Assembly (NCBI RefSeq): GCF_004348985.1
Contig: NZ_SMKW01000028.1
Coordinates: 53,116 to 117,115 of the forward strand
Direction of reading: 5' to 3'
Origin: Saccharopolyspora elongata
Lineage (GTDB): Bacteria; Actinomycetota; Actinomycetes; Mycobacteriales; Pseudonocardiaceae
DNA length: 64,000 nucleotides
Within the stretch, counting starts at the first letter, position 1; each line of letters opens with the position of its first letter. Positions 1 through 6,386 of the stretch are shown one piece after another. Made by a program: the position numbers and the translations under genes. Below the pieces are notes generated by a model. The model did no database searches. It saw only the letters and a program-made list of their open reading frames with translations, and was not told the origin of the DNA.

Positions 1-2
1 CG

Positions 3-797
3 GCCGGGATGCGGCACACCTGCACCACCGCGGACGAGGCGATCACCCACCGGGTGGCCGCCCCGCACCGCAGCGACGCCGGGCCCGAGGTGGCCCGGAC
101 CGCGGGCTGGCAGCGCGGCTGGCAGCTGCCGGGCTGGGACGTGCCCGGCGGCGGGCTGGTGTCGTCCGCGAGCGACATGCTCGACTACGCCCGCTACCAC
201 CTCGCAGGGAAGACCCCGGCGGAGCCGTTCGTCCCGCAACGCGAGCGCAGCGGCGCGTCCGAGCGGATCGGGCTGATCTGGCGGCTGGACGACGTCGACG
301 GCGTGCGGCTGGCCTACCACGGCGGGCTGACCATCGGGTACTGCACCCAGCTGTGCCTGGTTCCCGAACAGGGAATCGGCTTCGTGCTGCTGACCAACGG
401 CACGTCGGGCGAGCAGGTGAACCAGGAGGTGCGCGCCGCGCTGCTGCGGGAACTGGTCGGCATCACTTCCGAGGCGCCGCCAGCAGAACCCGGCGACGCA
501 CCGGCCGACGCCGCGGGGCTGGCGGGCAGTTTCGACGCGTCCTTCTACCGCCTCGAACTCAGCCCGCGCCCCGAGGGGCGCGCCGCGGTGCGCATCCACC
601 GCCCGACGCCCCGGCCGGGCAACTACTACCTGGAGCCGCCGTCGATCGAGCAGGTCGCCTGGTGCGGGCGGGACCGGCTGGTGATCACCGAGCCGGCGAG
701 CGAACGCGGCACGACCATCGACGTCTGCCGGGACGACTCCGGCGCGATCAGCGGACTGCGCCTGCGCGACCGACTGGCGCCCCGGGTCGACGGCTGA
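3..797 (+). CDS. Serine beta-lactamase-like hydrolase, C-terminal part (5' end outside window)
   Basis: The reading frame is open from the first bases of the window to a TGA at 795-797, so the true start lies to the left and the ATG at position 9 is probably internal. The visible 264 residues fit the C-terminal half of the penicillin-binding/class C beta-lactamase-like hydrolases. A GGGLVSSASDMLDYARYHL stretch (about residues 52-70) is the family's usual post-catalytic helix, and the HGG triplet in AYHGGLTIGY occupies the place of the KTG box. The SxxK nucleophile and YxN motif would be upstream and cannot be checked. After about residue 165 there is a beta-rich tail of the kind often found behind these domains. 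Substrate unknown; esterase, peptidase and beta-lactamase roles all occur in the family. It is read opposite to the neighbouring genes and is probably a flanking gene rather than part of the polyketide pathway. Confidence 0.75.
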   Translation, partial: AGMRHTCTTADEAITHRVAAPHRSDAGPEVARTAGWQRGWQLPGWDVPGGGLVSSASDMLDYARYHLAGKTPAEPFVPQRERSGASERIGLIWRLDDVDGVRLAYHGGLTIGYCTQLCLVPEQGIGFVLLTNGTSGEQVNQEVRAALLRELVGITSEAPPAEPGDAPADAAGLAGSFDASFYRLELSPRPEGRAAVRIHRPTPRPGNYYLEPPSIEQVAWCGRDRLVITEPASERGTTIDVCRDDSGAISGLRLRDRLAPRVDG

Positions 798-805
798 CGC
801 GGCGA

Positions 806-1039
806 TCAGGAGGCGCTGGCGAGCTGGCTCTTGACCAGCTGGCCCGAAGTCGACTCGACGGGCCACACGCCCTTCTCGGCCACCACTTCACAGTTGAATT
901 CCTTGAACCGCTGTTCCATCCGGCCGCCGATGACGCTGCGCGGAACTCCGGGCACCACACCAAATGAACGCGCACTGGAACGCGACATTGGAGTTCGAGC
1001 GGAGACGCGGCAAACACGTTGATCATTAGAAGCAGGCAC
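806..1039 (-). CDS. Doubtful short ORF or gene remnant
   Basis: A 77-codon minus-strand frame ending eight bases after the convergent hydrolase gene. Only its C-terminal 40 or so residues (beginning MEQRFKEFNCEVV and ending SQLASAS) have a protein-like composition; the first 35 are arginine/serine/proline-rich and look like translated non-coding DNA. No convincing ribosome binding site precedes either the ATG at 1039 or the internal ATG about 40 codons further in. I do not recognise a family. It could be the eroded 3' end of a lost gene or a genuine 37-residue peptide. An inverted repeat (1020-1054) sits over its upstream edge. Confidence 0.2.
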   Translation of the reverse strand: MPASNDQRVCRVSARTPMSRSSARSFGVVPGVPRSVIGGRMEQRFKEFNCEVVAEKGVWPVESTSGQLVKSQLASAS

Positions 1040-1054
1040 GTCACGTAATGATCA
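1020..1054. repeat. Perfect 9-bp inverted repeat, operator-like
   Basis: TGATCATTA (1020-1028) is repeated exactly in inverted form as TAATGATCA (1046-1054), with a 17-bp spacer. Each arm contains the palindrome TGATCA. The arms are AT-rich against a roughly 70% GC background, and there is no T tract, so this looks more like a dimeric or tetrameric regulator site than a terminator. It lies between the hydrolase gene and the minus-strand tail-tube-like operon. Which gene it would control is unclear. Confidence 0.4.
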
Positions 1055-1146
1055 CCTTGCCGCCGATGACACCAGTCAAGCGCTGGATGCACTAAACCGA
1101 GTCCGGCCAGGGACGACTTCGGTCACACCGGGCGGCCGGAACGACA

Positions 1147-1187
1147 AGCCCGGCACCGGACTCCACAGTGGATTCCGATGCCGGGCT
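1147..1187 (-). terminator. Long hairpin terminator downstream of the tail-tube-like gene
   Basis: AGCCCGGCA (1147-1155) pairs perfectly with TGCCGGGCT (1179-1187). Inside it, CGGACTCCAC and GTGGATTCCG continue the stem with one mismatch, leaving a tight apical loop. It begins 20 bp beyond the TGA of the minus-strand gene ending at 1208. No strong T run follows on either strand, as is common for actinobacterial terminators. It could also insulate against transcription arriving from the convergent hydrolase gene. Confidence 0.65.
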
Positions 1188-1207
1188 CCCCCGATCTCAG
1201 GCGCAGG

Positions 1208-1543
1208 TCACCAGATGATCCGGGTCAGATCCGCGCAGGACAGTTCGAGCGTCTCGAACGGCGCGCCGGGCCCGCGACCGTTCCACTGCACGGGCATGAC
1301 TCCCGCCAGCGACCAGGAGGCCAGCGGCGCGCGCTCCGGGCCGAGCATCGTGATCTCGCCGATCGACTTCTCCGGGCGGCTGCGCAGCCAGTCCAACATC
1401 GCCGCGGCACGGCCGGCCTGCGGGCGGCTGAGGACGACGACGACGGTTCCGGCTTCCAGGCCCGCGCAACTGGTGAACACGCCGAGGTCGCGATCCCCGA
1501 TGCGCACCTCGAAGAGGCCGTCGAGCCCGTCCGATCCCGTCAT
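1208..1543 (-). CDS. Shortened gp19/T4-like contractile tail-tube protein homologue
   Basis: A 111-residue protein that reads like a phage or extracellular contractile injection system inner-tube protein (T4 gp19-like family). The N-terminal FEVRIGDRDLGVFTSCAGLE (residues 11-30) matches the first strands and 'GL' turn of the family. The C-terminal half has the usual W-x-L-x-x-V-x-P-V-x-W pattern (residues 77-87) followed by an ETLEL strand (98-102). Family members are about 140-150 residues; here the expected central segment (roughly 30-35 residues, the extended hairpin and loop before the 'L.RP' strand) is absent, so the protein jumps from about residue 38 directly to LSRPQAG. Its ATG overlaps the TGA of the preceding gene (ATGA, 1540-1543), so the two are translationally coupled. 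No sheath, baseplate, spike or ATPase gene is nearby, so an assembled injection device is unlikely from this locus. A domesticated single-domain protein or a decayed remnant are the alternatives; the intact frame and coupling favour a working protein. Confidence 0.6.
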   Translation of the reverse strand: MTGSDGLDGLFEVRIGDRDLGVFTSCAGLEAGTVVVVLSRPQAGRAAAMLDWLRSRPEKSIGEITMLGPERAPLASWSLAGVMPVQWNGRGPGAPFETLELSCADLTRIIW

Positions 1544-1749
1544 TCCGCGACCTGCGTCCGGTACGCCCAGCGGAACACCGGGAGGTTCGAGTCGCCGACC
1601 TCGCGGTAGTCCTCGGTCCGCTCGAAGTGGTCGTACCCGTTCAACCGCCGGATCTTGATCCGCTCGGCCAGATCCACCTCCGCGGCCGTCACCTGGGTCG
1701 GGATCCCGACCGGGCCGCCTTCCAGGATGACTTCCCCATCACCAGACAC
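1540..1749 (-). CDS. Small conserved protein, DUF5988-like
   Basis: The product is 69 residues from a GTG start at 1749. That start is chosen because GGAGGAGA lies five bases upstream and because the reading frame further upstream loses protein-like composition. The sequence is acidic at the front (VILEGGPVGIP) with a conserved-looking centre, RIKIRRLNGYDHFERT, and ends VFRWAYRTQVAE. From memory this resembles the short actinobacterial family DUF5988, whose members often sit beside antibiotic gene clusters and have no established function. No signal peptide, membrane segment or catalytic motif is visible. It is the first gene of a two-gene operon with the tail-tube-like gene, which starts within its stop codon, so the two products are probably made together. 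The family name needs a profile search. Confidence 0.65.
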   Translation of the reverse strand: MSGDGEVILEGGPVGIPTQVTAAEVDLAERIKIRRLNGYDHFERTEDYREVGDSNLPVFRWAYRTQVAE

Positions 1750-1910
1750 GTCGGTCTCCTCCTGCCGAATCGAGCAGATCACCGATGCAACCGAACTCAA
1801 AGTTGTTTCCCCACAACGAAGTCTGTCGACATGGTCACGGTTTCTCAATAATTGAGCGGCATTTTCACACCTGTGGGCGTGATCCGGCCGGGGGCCGGCG
1901 CGCAAGGGAT
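1750..1910 (-). promoter_or_regulatory. Promoter/leader region of the DUF5988-like operon
   Basis: A 161-bp gap between the thioesterase stop and the DUF5988-like start, visibly richer in A/T than its surroundings. It contains a perfect 13-bp palindrome, CTCAATAATTGAG (1844-1856), and a short GTTGT/ACAAC hairpin (1802-1817). It probably carries the promoter of the two-gene operon, with the palindrome as a candidate operator. No convincing -10/-35 pair could be fixed by eye. Confidence 0.4.
1884..1898 (-). terminator. GC hairpin after the type II thioesterase gene
   Basis: CCGGCC-GGG-GGCCGG on the plus strand forms a perfect 6-bp stem with a 3-base loop, 12 bp beyond the thioesterase stop. 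There is no T tract. It plausibly ends the oxidoreductase-carboxyltransferase-thioesterase transcription unit before the next promoter region. Confidence 0.4.
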
Positions 1911-2663
1911 TCACACGGAATCGGGCACCTTCAGCCGCTGGTCGAGCACCGCGAGCACCTCCGCCTGGTGCTCGACCAGGTAGAAGTGCCCGCCGGGGAA
2001 GACGCGCAGGTCCACTTCGGCGTCGGTGTGCTCCCGCCACGCTTCGGCTTCCGCCAGGGTGACCTTCGGGTCGTCGTCACCGAGCAGCACCGTGATCGGG
2101 CAGGCCACCTTCGCCCCGGCCTCGCCCTGGTAGGTCTCGGCCGCGCGGTAGTCGCTGCGAACCGCGGGCAGGATCATGCGCAGCAGCTCGTCGTCGCCGA
2201 GCACGCCCGCAGCGGTCCCGCTCAGCTTCCGCAGGTCCGCGACGAGCCCGTCGTCATCGCTCAGGTGCACCCACTCGTCCCGGTGCGTCGACGGTGCGCG
2301 GCGGCCGGACGCGATCAGCCGGATCGGCGCGACCTCCATGCGGCGCGCCACCTCGAAGCCGACCGCCGCGCCCATGCTGTGGCCGAAGAGCGCCAGCGGG
2401 CGATCCGCCCACGGCCGCAGCTCGGCGGCGAGCCGGTCCGCGAGCTCACCGATGTCGTCGATGCAGCGCTCCGCCAACCGGTCCTGGCGGCCGGGGTACT
2501 GCACCGACAGCACCTCGACCCGCGGCGCGAGCGCGCGGGACAGCGGGAAGTAGAAGCTGGCCGAGCCGCCCGCGTGCGGCAGCGCGACCAGGCGGACCCC
2601 GGCGTCGGGCGCCGGGTGGAAGCGGCGGATCCACAACTGGCCGCCGCGTGCTGGAACAGTCAC
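1911..2663 (-). CDS. Type II (editing) thioesterase
   Basis: A 250-residue alpha/beta-hydrolase of the TEII family, which hydrolyses wrongly acylated or stalled acyl chains from PKS carrier proteins in the cytoplasm. Seen in the sequence: the LPHAGGSA motif (residues 28-35), the nucleophile elbow GHSMG with Ser96, a GDDDPK acid loop (about 196-200) and the terminal GGHFYL with His226, completing a Ser/Asp/His triad. Length and motif order are those of the free-standing family, not of the C-terminal releasing domains. The GTG at 2663 is preferred over an in-frame GTG six codons upstream because GGAGGA lies six bases before it; the upstream GTG overlaps the previous stop and lacks such a site. 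It follows the carboxyltransferase gene by 14 bp and is surely cotranscribed with it. This association with a modular PKS is typical. Confidence 0.93.
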   Translation of the reverse strand: MTVPARGGQLWIRRFHPAPDAGVRLVALPHAGGSASFYFPLSRALAPRVEVLSVQYPGRQDRLAERCIDDIGELADRLAAELRPWADRPLALFGHSMGAAVGFEVARRMEVAPIRLIASGRRAPSTHRDEWVHLSDDDGLVADLRKLSGTAAGVLGDDELLRMILPAVRSDYRAAETYQGEAGAKVACPITVLLGDDDPKVTLAEAEAWREHTDAEVDLRVFPGGHFYLVEHQAEVLAVLDQRLKVPDSV

Positions 2664-2677
2664 CGTTCTTCCTCCGG

Positions 2678-4105
2678 TCACAGCGGAATGTTGCCGTGGT
2701 GGCCGCGGCCGGCGACGGCCTCGGCGAGCGCGGCGGCGACCCGGCGCCGGGTGTCCGCGGGATCGATCACCTCGTCCACCACGCCGATGTCAAGCGCACG
2801 GCCGACGCCGCCGGCGAGGCGCTCGTGCTCGTCGACGAGCTCGGCCCGCAGCGCCGTCCGCAGGTCTTCATCGTCCACTGCGGACAGTTTCTTGCGGTGC
2901 AGGATTCCCACCGCCGCCTCGGTGCCCATCACCGCGACTTCGGCCTCCGGCCAGGTGAACACCGCGCTCGCGCCCAGCGCTCGGGAATTCATCGCGATGT
3001 AGGCACCGCCATATGCCTTCCGTGTCACCAGCGTCACCCGAGGCACTACGGATTCGGCGAAGGCGTAGAGCAACTTGGCGCCGCGGCGCACCACCCCGGC
3101 CCATTCCTGGTCCACGCCGGGCAGGTAGCCGGGCACGTCGACGATGACCAGCAGCTGCACGCCGAACGAGTCGCACATCCGCACGAACCTCGCCGCCTTC
3201 TCCGCCGACGACGAATCCAGGCAGCCGCCCTTGCGCAACGGGTTGTTCGCGACGACGCCCACGGTGCGCCCGCCGAGCCGGCCCAGGCCGGTGACCACGT
3301 TGGGCGCCCACTTCTGCTGCAACTCGTCGAAACCGCTGGCGGCATCGAGGATCTCGCGCACCAGCGGGTGCACGTCGTAGGCGCGGTTGGCGGCAGCCGG
3401 CAGCAACGACCGCAGATCCTTGCGCTCCGCCACCGCGCGCAGGTCGAAAGCGCCTTGCTGGGCGAGCAGGCCGGTGATCCGGCGAGCCCTGGTGTAGGCG
3501 TCCGCCTCCGAGTCGGCCAGCACGTGCGCGACGCCCGACTTCTGCCCGTGCGCCGCCGGACCGCCGAGCCCGGCCATGTCGACCTGCTCGCCGGTGACGC
3601 TGCGCACGACGTCCGGCCCGGTGACGAACAGCCGACCGTCGGCCGCCATGATCACCACATCGGTCAGCGCCGGCCCGTACGCTGCGGCACCGGCCGCGGG
3701 ACCGAGCACGACCGAGATCTGCGGGACCCGCCCGGAAGCTCGGATCATCGCGGCGAACATCTGGCCGACGCCGTCCATCGACTCCACACCCTCGGCGAGC
3801 TTCGCCCCGCCGGAATGCCACAGCCCGATCACCGGGCACCGGTCCCGGACGGCGCGGTCGACGGCATCGACGATGCGCCGCGCCCCGTCCGCACCCAGCG
3901 CGCCGCCCATCTTGGTGGCGTCCGTGCAGTACGCGATCACCCGGGCACCGTCGATCCGCCCCGCCACCGCAGCCACCCCGCTGTCGTCCGGCAGGTGCAG
4001 CGGGGTGGTGGAATCGCTGTCGAGCAGCAGCGCCAGCCGCGCGACCGGTAGGCGGGGATCCGGGGCTCGTTCGGCGATCAGCCGCGGTGCGGCGGTGGCA
4101 GTCAA
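2678..4105 (-). CDS. Acyl-CoA carboxylase carboxyltransferase (beta) subunit
   Basis: The product (475 residues) belongs to the PccB/AccB family, which moves a carboxyl group from carboxybiotin to acetyl- or propionyl-CoA to make malonyl- or methylmalonyl-CoA, the extender units of this PKS. The two oxyanion-hole segments are visible: GPAAGAAAYGP (135-145) and RKAYGGAYIAM (362-372). Ile370 occupies the position reported to set acyl selectivity in Streptomyces (Asp422 in propionyl-specific PccB, Ile420 in the more permissive AccB), so acetyl-CoA or mixed use is possible. The protein is about 50 residues shorter at the N terminus than typical 520-530-residue members and begins atypically. The start is set at the TTG at 4105, six bases behind GGGAGG; another TTG directly abuts that site. 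No biotin-carrying alpha subunit is in the window, so it must borrow one from elsewhere. Confidence 0.88.
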   Translation of the reverse strand: MTATAAPRLIAERAPDPRLPVARLALLLDSDSTTPLHLPDDSGVAAVAGRIDGARVIAYCTDATKMGGALGADGARRIVDAVDRAVRDRCPVIGLWHSGGAKLAEGVESMDGVGQMFAAMIRASGRVPQISVVLGPAAGAAAYGPALTDVVIMAADGRLFVTGPDVVRSVTGEQVDMAGLGGPAAHGQKSGVAHVLADSEADAYTRARRITGLLAQQGAFDLRAVAERKDLRSLLPAAANRAYDVHPLVREILDAASGFDELQQKWAPNVVTGLGRLGGRTVGVVANNPLRKGGCLDSSSAEKAARFVRMCDSFGVQLLVIVDVPGYLPGVDQEWAGVVRRGAKLLYAFAESVVPRVTLVTRKAYGGAYIAMNSRALGASAVFTWPEAEVAVMGTEAAVGILHRKKLSAVDDEDLRTALRAELVDEHERLAGGVGRALDIGVVDEVIDPADTRRRVAAALAEAVAGRGHHGNIPL

Positions 4106-4469
4106 CTTCAACCTCCCGGCTTCTGCGAGTCGTTGACCCGATCAGTCCTGCCGCCGGGGGATTCCGGCGAGGCACGAGCAGAACGCGCGGTTTCAACCGG
4201 AACCGCACCGGACTTCGCGAGGTGATCGGCGCCCGCCCCATCTTCGGGCATCGGGCACCGCCTCGCCGCGCGAATGCGAGCGAGTCCAAGAGCGGCGGCT
4301 AAAGGAAAAACCTCTTCACCGCAACAGGAAATCCCGTGCCGAGATCGTCTCCGGCGGCCCGCGTCCGGAATCGCGACTACCGCGAGGCGCCGGAACTCGT
4401 TCGTGCCACCGGGAAATCGGTCCACGACCACCGATCGGGGCGGCACCCGCACGATCGTGGGCAGCGCCG
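4106..4469 (-). other. Intergenic region between carboxyltransferase and oxidoreductase genes
   Basis: These 364 bp have no convincing gene. A 121-codon minus-strand frame runs through it from a TTG overlapping the oxidoreductase stop, but its composition (arginine-, proline- and serine-rich, no motif, no ribosome binding site) is that of non-coding DNA. It holds a small inverted repeat, ATCGGT/ACCGAT (4416-4435), just after the oxidoreductase gene and an A/T-rich patch at about 4296-4340 that could be a promoter for the carboxyltransferase-thioesterase pair. Confidence 0.5.
4296..4324 (-). promoter_or_regulatory. Weak candidate promoter for carboxyltransferase-thioesterase operon
   Basis: On the minus strand, TTGCGG and TAGCCG are separated by 17 bp inside the most A/T-rich part of the intergenic region, about 190 bp before the carboxyltransferase start. 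The -35 is a fair match to the vegetative consensus but the -10 is poor. Eye-level prediction only. Confidence 0.2.
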
Positions 4470-5417
4470 TCAAGGTTCCAGCACGAGCTTGCCGCGCGTC
4501 CGCCGGCCGAGCATGTCCTCGTGCGCCCGCCGCGCCTCGCCGAGCGGGTACACGCCGCCGATCGCCGGGCGCAGCCGGCCGGCGGCGGTGAGGGCGAACA
4601 GCTCCGCCAGCGGCTCCCGGTACCTGCCGGGCAACGAGATCACCTGCGGCAGCCAGAACCCGCCGACCGCAACGGTGCGTTCGATGACCTGCGCCGTCGC
4701 GATCGGGGCGGGCAGCACGTGGGACGCCACGCCGTAGGTGACGATCCGCCCGAGCGGGGCGAGCGCGTCCAGCGCCGCGTCGAAGACCGCCCCGCCGGTG
4801 GCGTCGAAGATGATGTCCACCGGCCGCCCGGCGTTGGCCTCGACGACCCGGTCGCGATATCCCGCGGCCGCGCCGTCCACGGCGACGTCGGCGCCGACGG
4901 CCATCGCGAAAGCCCGCTTGTCGGGGCTCGACGCCGCGGCCACCACCCGGCCCGCCCCGAACAGCTTCGCCAGCTGGACCAGCAGCGATCCCACCCCGCC
5001 CGCGGCCGCGTTCACCACCACCGACTCGCCGGGGACGATCCGCGCGCAGGTGCGCAGCAGGTGCCAGGCCGACAGGCCCTGGACGCCGAGCGCGACGGCC
5101 TGGTGGTCGTCGACGCCGTCCGGGACCTCGGCGACGAACGGGGAGGACGTGACGACCAGCTCGGCGTACCCGCCGCCGTCCATCATGGCGAGGACGCGCC
5201 GCCCGTCGGCGGTGCGGCCGACCACCTCACCACCCGGGACGTAGGGCAGCTCTACCGGCTTGAGGTAGGAATTCGCCGTGCACATGGTGTCCATGTAGTT
5301 GACGCCGGCGGCGCTGACCCGGATGGCCACCGCACCGTTGCCGGATGCCGGATCCGGCACTTCTTCCTGTACGAGCACTTCCGGCCCGCCGTACCGGGAA
5401 ATCTGGATGGCGCGCAC
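4470..5417 (-). CDS. Zinc-independent NADPH:quinone oxidoreductase-like MDR protein
   Basis: The product is a 315-residue medium-chain dehydrogenase/reductase. It has the N-terminal GroES-like fold (RAIQISRYGGPEVL, then ELPYVPGGEVVG around residues 56-67) and a Rossmann domain with AAAGGVG (137-143), the NADPH signature of quinone oxidoreductases. The catalytic and structural zinc ligands of alcohol dehydrogenases are absent, so a quinone- or enone-type reductase is more likely than an alcohol dehydrogenase. The start is the GTG at 5417, placed five bases after GGAG and aligned with the normal family N terminus; an upstream extension of 12 residues has no support. It lies divergently from the exported-protein/PKS operon. 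A role in the pathway (for example late enone reduction of the polyketide) is possible but is inferred only from position; such genes are also common housekeeping enzymes. Confidence 0.8.
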   Translation of the reverse strand: MRAIQISRYGGPEVLVQEEVPDPASGNGAVAIRVSAAGVNYMDTMCTANSYLKPVELPYVPGGEVVGRTADGRRVLAMMDGGGYAELVVTSSPFVAEVPDGVDDHQAVALGVQGLSAWHLLRTCARIVPGESVVVNAAAGGVGSLLVQLAKLFGAGRVVAAASSPDKRAFAMAVGADVAVDGAAAGYRDRVVEANAGRPVDIIFDATGGAVFDAALDALAPLGRIVTYGVASHVLPAPIATAQVIERTVAVGGFWLPQVISLPGRYREPLAELFALTAAGRLRPAIGGVYPLGEARRAHEDMLGRRTRGKLVLEP

Positions 5418-5707
5418 CGCATCTCCAAGCGCTGTGCTGCGATCACGGACCACCCAGGACTACCACACGGTCCCCCGCTGGGCGCACCAGAACGGATCAC
5501 CTCATCGAAAGACTGAAAACCATTGCGCCGCAACAATATATGAAGCGATCTCGGCATCATCATTGCGAACCGTAATCGCCCTTCCGGGCAGGACAACGAA
5601 GACGAGTGAGCTGCCTTCTCGATCGGGCATGATCGGTCGAGAAACCGCCTTGGGTGCCTTAGAAATGGGGCGGATCTCCCGCATTCACCCCGGAAGGAGC
5701 CCCTCCC
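5418..5707. promoter_or_regulatory. Divergent promoter region between accessory genes and PKS operon
   Basis: These 290 bp separate the leftward oxidoreductase gene from the rightward exported-protein/PKS genes and must contain promoters for both. The centre (about 5510-5600) is the most A/T-rich stretch nearby and includes TATATGA-like sequence at 5537-5543. A perfect 11-bp palindrome, TTGCGCCGCAA (5523-5533), and a second ATTGCG copy at 5562 may be parts of a regulator site. Individual promoter hexamers could not be assigned with confidence. No gene is apparent here. Confidence 0.5.
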
Positions 5708-6331
5708 ATGAAGGCCCAGACCCCCAGCAACGCGCCCCGGCCGAACGAGAAAGCCGCGCCGCTGATCGGCCGTCGGGGCAAGTGGGTGTTGGCGAGCCTC
5801 TCCGCCGGCCTGCTGGCCGCCGGAACGCTGGTGGTCTCGAGCGGGCCGACCGCGCTGTCCGCGGCGAACGTCGACGAACCGGTGCACGGCGAATCGTGCA
5901 GCGGAACCGCGACGCTGAAGATCACGCCGGGCCTCAAGCGGACCGAGCAGGAGATCACCTTCAGCTACGTCGAGGGCGGGCACAGCGGGCGGTGCGTCTC
6001 CACCCTGCCGATCACCGGCACGAAGGCCCACGAGGTCGAGGTCAAGGGCAAGGGCGACTGCGAGTCCGCGATCGTGTGGGTGAAGGACCGCGTGCGCTGG
6101 ACCACCCACGACCAGTCCGAGCGCACCAGCGTGATGGAGTTCGTGAGCACGTTCCAGATCGCCGGGGACGTCATCATCGAGCGGTCGGTGGGCCGGGTCA
6201 CCGAAGGCGAGCTCAAGGGCCACATCATCGAGAACAACACCATCGGCCGGATCGACCCGGCGAAGTGCGACTCCCCGGAAGGCCTCACCGAGATCACCCT
6301 GACGGGTCTGTACAACACCAGCCTCGGCTGA
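5708..6331 (+). CDS. Exported protein of unknown function, first gene of the PKS operon
   Basis: The product has 207 residues. A GGAAGGAG site lies eight bases before the ATG. A basic segment (GRRGKW, residues 21-26) is followed by a hydrophobic stretch (about 26-43) and an AxA-like cleavage region, TALSAAN (48-54). This looks like a signal peptide; the paired arginines make Tat export possible but the motif is imperfect. The mature part, about 150 residues, is beta-rich and hydrophilic, with four cysteines that could form two disulfides, and no enzyme motif I recognise. It ends 55 bp before the loading-module gene and is probably cotranscribed with it. That is unusual, since PKS operons normally open with a PKS, regulator or tailoring gene. 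It could be an unrelated secreted protein simply adjacent to the cluster, or act outside the cell in self-protection or product binding; neither is shown by sequence. Confidence 0.8.
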   Translation: MKAQTPSNAPRPNEKAAPLIGRRGKWVLASLSAGLLAAGTLVVSSGPTALSAANVDEPVHGESCSGTATLKITPGLKRTEQEITFSYVEGGHSGRCVSTLPITGTKAHEVEVKGKGDCESAIVWVKDRVRWTTHDQSERTSVMEFVSTFQIAGDVIIERSVGRVTEGELKGHIIENNTIGRIDPAKCDSPEGLTEITLTGLYNTSLG

Positions 6332-6386
6332 GCACCTGCGCCCGGCCCCGGAACCCGCGTGTTGAACGAGCCGACAGGGAGTTCAC

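Noticed and set aside
353..967. 204-codon plus-strand frame overlapping the hydrolase gene
   Set aside because: It is an out-of-frame shadow of the hydrolase gene, rich in Arg, Pro and Ala.
1208..1749. Part of a complete prophage or contractile injection system
   Set aside because: No sheath, baseplate, spike, ATPase, integrase or lysis gene and no attachment repeats are present in the window.
1797..1829. Eleven-codon upstream ORF (MSTDFVVGKQL, minus strand) as a leader peptide
   Set aside because: It has no ribosome binding site and no attenuator-like alternative stems. Such a short frame is expected by chance in this A/T-rich gap.
4108..4473. 121-codon minus-strand frame overlapping the oxidoreductase stop
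   Set aside because: It uses a TTG start without a ribosome binding site, has non-protein-like composition and no recognisable family. I considered a carboxylase epsilon subunit but found no matching motif.
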